This document shows positions 5,401-5,885 of a DNA stretch of 5,885 nt, piece by piece. The stretch comes from an uncultured Clostridia bacterium (lineage in GTDB: Bacteria > Bacillota > Clostridia > Christensenellales > Borkfalkiaceae): contig CANREX010000094.1 of the NCBI GenBank assembly GCA_947629735.1, positions 1 to 5,885 on the forward strand, written 5' to 3'. Below the pieces are notes generated by a model, which did no database searches, had not been told where the DNA came from, and was given only the letters and a program-made list of their open reading frames with translations. The stretch's first letter is position 1; the number at the start of each line of letters is the position of its first letter. The position numbers and the translations under genes are program-made.

Positions 5401-5885
5401 TTCGGAAGCCTCTTTTTACAGCTATTACGACCCTCAGAACTGGCAGGACGCCATTTTGACGGCTTCCACCGAGGACGCGCCTTTGACCGTCACTCTGTAC
5501 AACGATTGGTCGGCAATAGACTATGAATTTGCAGATACGAGTACGTATTACAGAAAGAATTGGTTCAGAAGCGCATATCAGGAAGAGACGGGCTTTACTA
5601 ACGACGCGCTTTACGTGCCCGCGGGTCATTATATAATACTTGACTTAAACGGTCACACGATTGACAGGCGTATCACAGAAGCCCGCGCAAACGGCTACGT
5701 TATCTATAATAACGGCTCGCTCACCATACGCGACGGCGAAAGCGAACGCCACGGCGACGGCACGGGCAAGATAACGGGCGGCTATAACGAAACTTCAAGC
5801 AATTCCTACGGCGGCGGCATTTACACAAATGCGGGCTCGCTCACGATAGAGGACGGCGAAATTTCGGGCAACCACGCGGACCAGG
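2483..5885 (+). CDS. Giant parallel beta-helix surface protein (3' end outside window)
   Basis: The frame is open for 1134 codons to the window edge. Residues 1-40 are strongly basic; 41-62 are a hydrophobic signal or anchor segment, with Ala-rich cleavage candidates near 66 and 80-83. Residues 86-164 form a head module (W89; ALYIPQGKK... ending LNGHKIDR at 157-164). From about 185 to 850 runs a Gly/Asn/Thr-rich right-handed beta-helix: early 'TGGTF.(K/N)N' rungs, then 21-24-residue rungs without GG (356-533), then longer 'GGV...F.(M/L)..G.I(S/T).N' rungs (557-850). Residues 850-985 are a non-repetitive cap containing YFFPDD. At 987 the head module restarts (W987, LNGHTIDR 1055-1062) and helix rungs resume. 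Such repeats are known in Bacillota and other bacterial surface proteins with adhesin or polysaccharide-contact roles. No catalytic motif is seen; adhesion is inferred. Anchoring at the missing C-terminus is unknown. Confidence 0.9.
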   Translation, partial: MKDRKMIRENKTAKRGVDTSATFAERGGGKSYVKAHRRFIRPTAIIMLFITALVVGLFGFNALSFAKKDIYEDVNENVAYAAADFADAWRTAVRSSGTFTLSDDWVATRQNGYNRMEFGNDDDLPEEQRAFYSSGSGSSKYSGALYIPQGKKVTINLNGHKIDRGYVKYDPETGKYTHNSSVTGQASAFNYGFVIYVAGELTINDSSNNGEICGGWNNSSGYGSGIYLADGAKLTINGGRISHNKGYAIYGDGNNEVTIAGGYIGDNNYSNSSSFADTLGNGMRLGSNSTTKITGGTFEKNATAVDVYGDLTVTGGTFQNNTSTAINARNGNVTATGLKSTDNVGFISVSSGKEVNISNITATGNTGTIVNVSSGQTANVSRITATDSPCTAVIVSSAESTVTDVTATNATSALSVTGGNATVSEINAISCTSYGISFSGCTAELTNAEVSGGSSGITISDSDVTIVDEVSVHDLTSLGVNITGGTSTFDNLQVYNCKSTGMQIASGSKAANITLKNLNVTNTQQGLYINAATVDFVSGSITKNNYGSASSRYNYVGGVYLTGAAHFTMRKGTKVSENTGSIGGVTVDGAGAIFDFEGGEISDNHSIYASASFYSVGGLELNNGTVNMQKDAVIKKNWAPGTGGVSITGGTFNLYGTITENENRMQYTSDDFTYDGRSYNAYSTGGVDHYSGTFNMYEGAFITKNKGRMGGYCGESGYCTTNFYGGEISGNICNRVVDENSTAGAYVNTANMSGGKITNNKVEPEYEVEAAKGFGVGGLTINGTFTMTGGEISNNVSLGRRWGVGGVKVNSTFNLYGGKITGNIGYVSGGIYKGEVTLNVQGAPVVKENYITPLDGSTDKAGLINNNVDLYMGRHYSNQGKNLDYRPDGDASNYSRRKNVMTVSGVIDEGAEIYVTKYTNNYAFKTSHAEHYLQQALTTGYSKYNSTVKPETYFFPDDAKYFKTQNVVAPDGSSEASFYSYYDPQNWQDAILTASTEDAPLTVTLYNDWSAIDYEFADTSTYYRKNWFRSAYQEETGFTNDALYVPAGHYIILDLNGHTIDRRITEARANGYVIYNNGSLTIRDGESERHGDGTGKITGGYNETSSNSYGGGIYTNAGSLTIEDGEISGNHADQ
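3526..3733 (+). repeat. Intragenic 69-bp rung repeat
   Basis: CGTTTCAAGCGS begins at 3526, 3595 and 3664, exactly 69 bp (23 codons) apart. Each is followed by related codons giving VSSG..(V/A)N(I/V)S.ITAT-type rungs at residues 349, 372 and 395. DNA-level similarity as well as protein similarity suggests recent duplication of single beta-helix coils within the gene. Confidence 0.65.

Noticed and set aside
4994..5629. 211-codon minus-strand ORF
   Set aside because: It is antisense to the cap and second head module; the plus frame has module-level similarity to residues 89-164, which the minus frame cannot explain.

Overview
The window looks like part of a cell-surface-protein locus from a gram-positive-type, probably gut-dwelling, Clostridia-like bacterium (Bacillota). 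The support is AGGTG-type ribosome binding sites, a consensus sigma-A promoter, AT-rich intergenic DNA around GC-rich coding DNA, membrane-anchored giant repeat proteins, and short dispersed repeats of the kind often mis-annotated as small 'HSERSE' proteins. No rRNA or housekeeping gene is present, so the taxonomic guess is weak.

Layout. Positions 1-666 (+) hold the last 221 codons of a surface protein: an Ig-like/MBG-type beta domain, one transmembrane helix with a KKKK stop-transfer, and an acidic Asn/Glu/Gly-rich cytoplasmic tail. A strong hairpin terminator follows at 837-873. Positions 667-2482 contain no convincing long gene. They hold six copies (881-1445 and 2357-2406) of a roughly 50-bp palindromic dispersed repeat in both orientations, a G-quadruplex-type G-run cluster (1326-1350), a C-rich complex tandem repeat (1468-1700), a G9 tract (1716-1724), and a very A-rich block with about 35-bp periodicity (1757-1985).

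A good sigma-A promoter (1987-2015) then opens a long leader of about 460 nt. Its extreme 5' end can fold into a hairpin, and it carries further potential stems, a possible 29-codon ORF (2208-2297) and an ATGA-overlapping 40-codon ORF (2294-2416) that runs through one dispersed repeat.

Positions 2483-5885 (+) are the first 1134 codons of a giant protein, still open at the window edge. It has a basic N-terminus, one hydrophobic signal/anchor segment and a long right-handed parallel beta-helix rich in 'GGxIxxN' and 'TGGTF' rungs. A non-repetitive cap follows, and then a second copy of the N-terminal module begins exactly 898 residues after the first.

My overall reading is two consecutive, same-strand surface proteins (probably adhesin or glycan-contact proteins). 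They are separated by a terminator and a repeat-laden spacer, and the second has its own promoter and leader. No enzyme, defence system or known mobile element with a transposase is visible.
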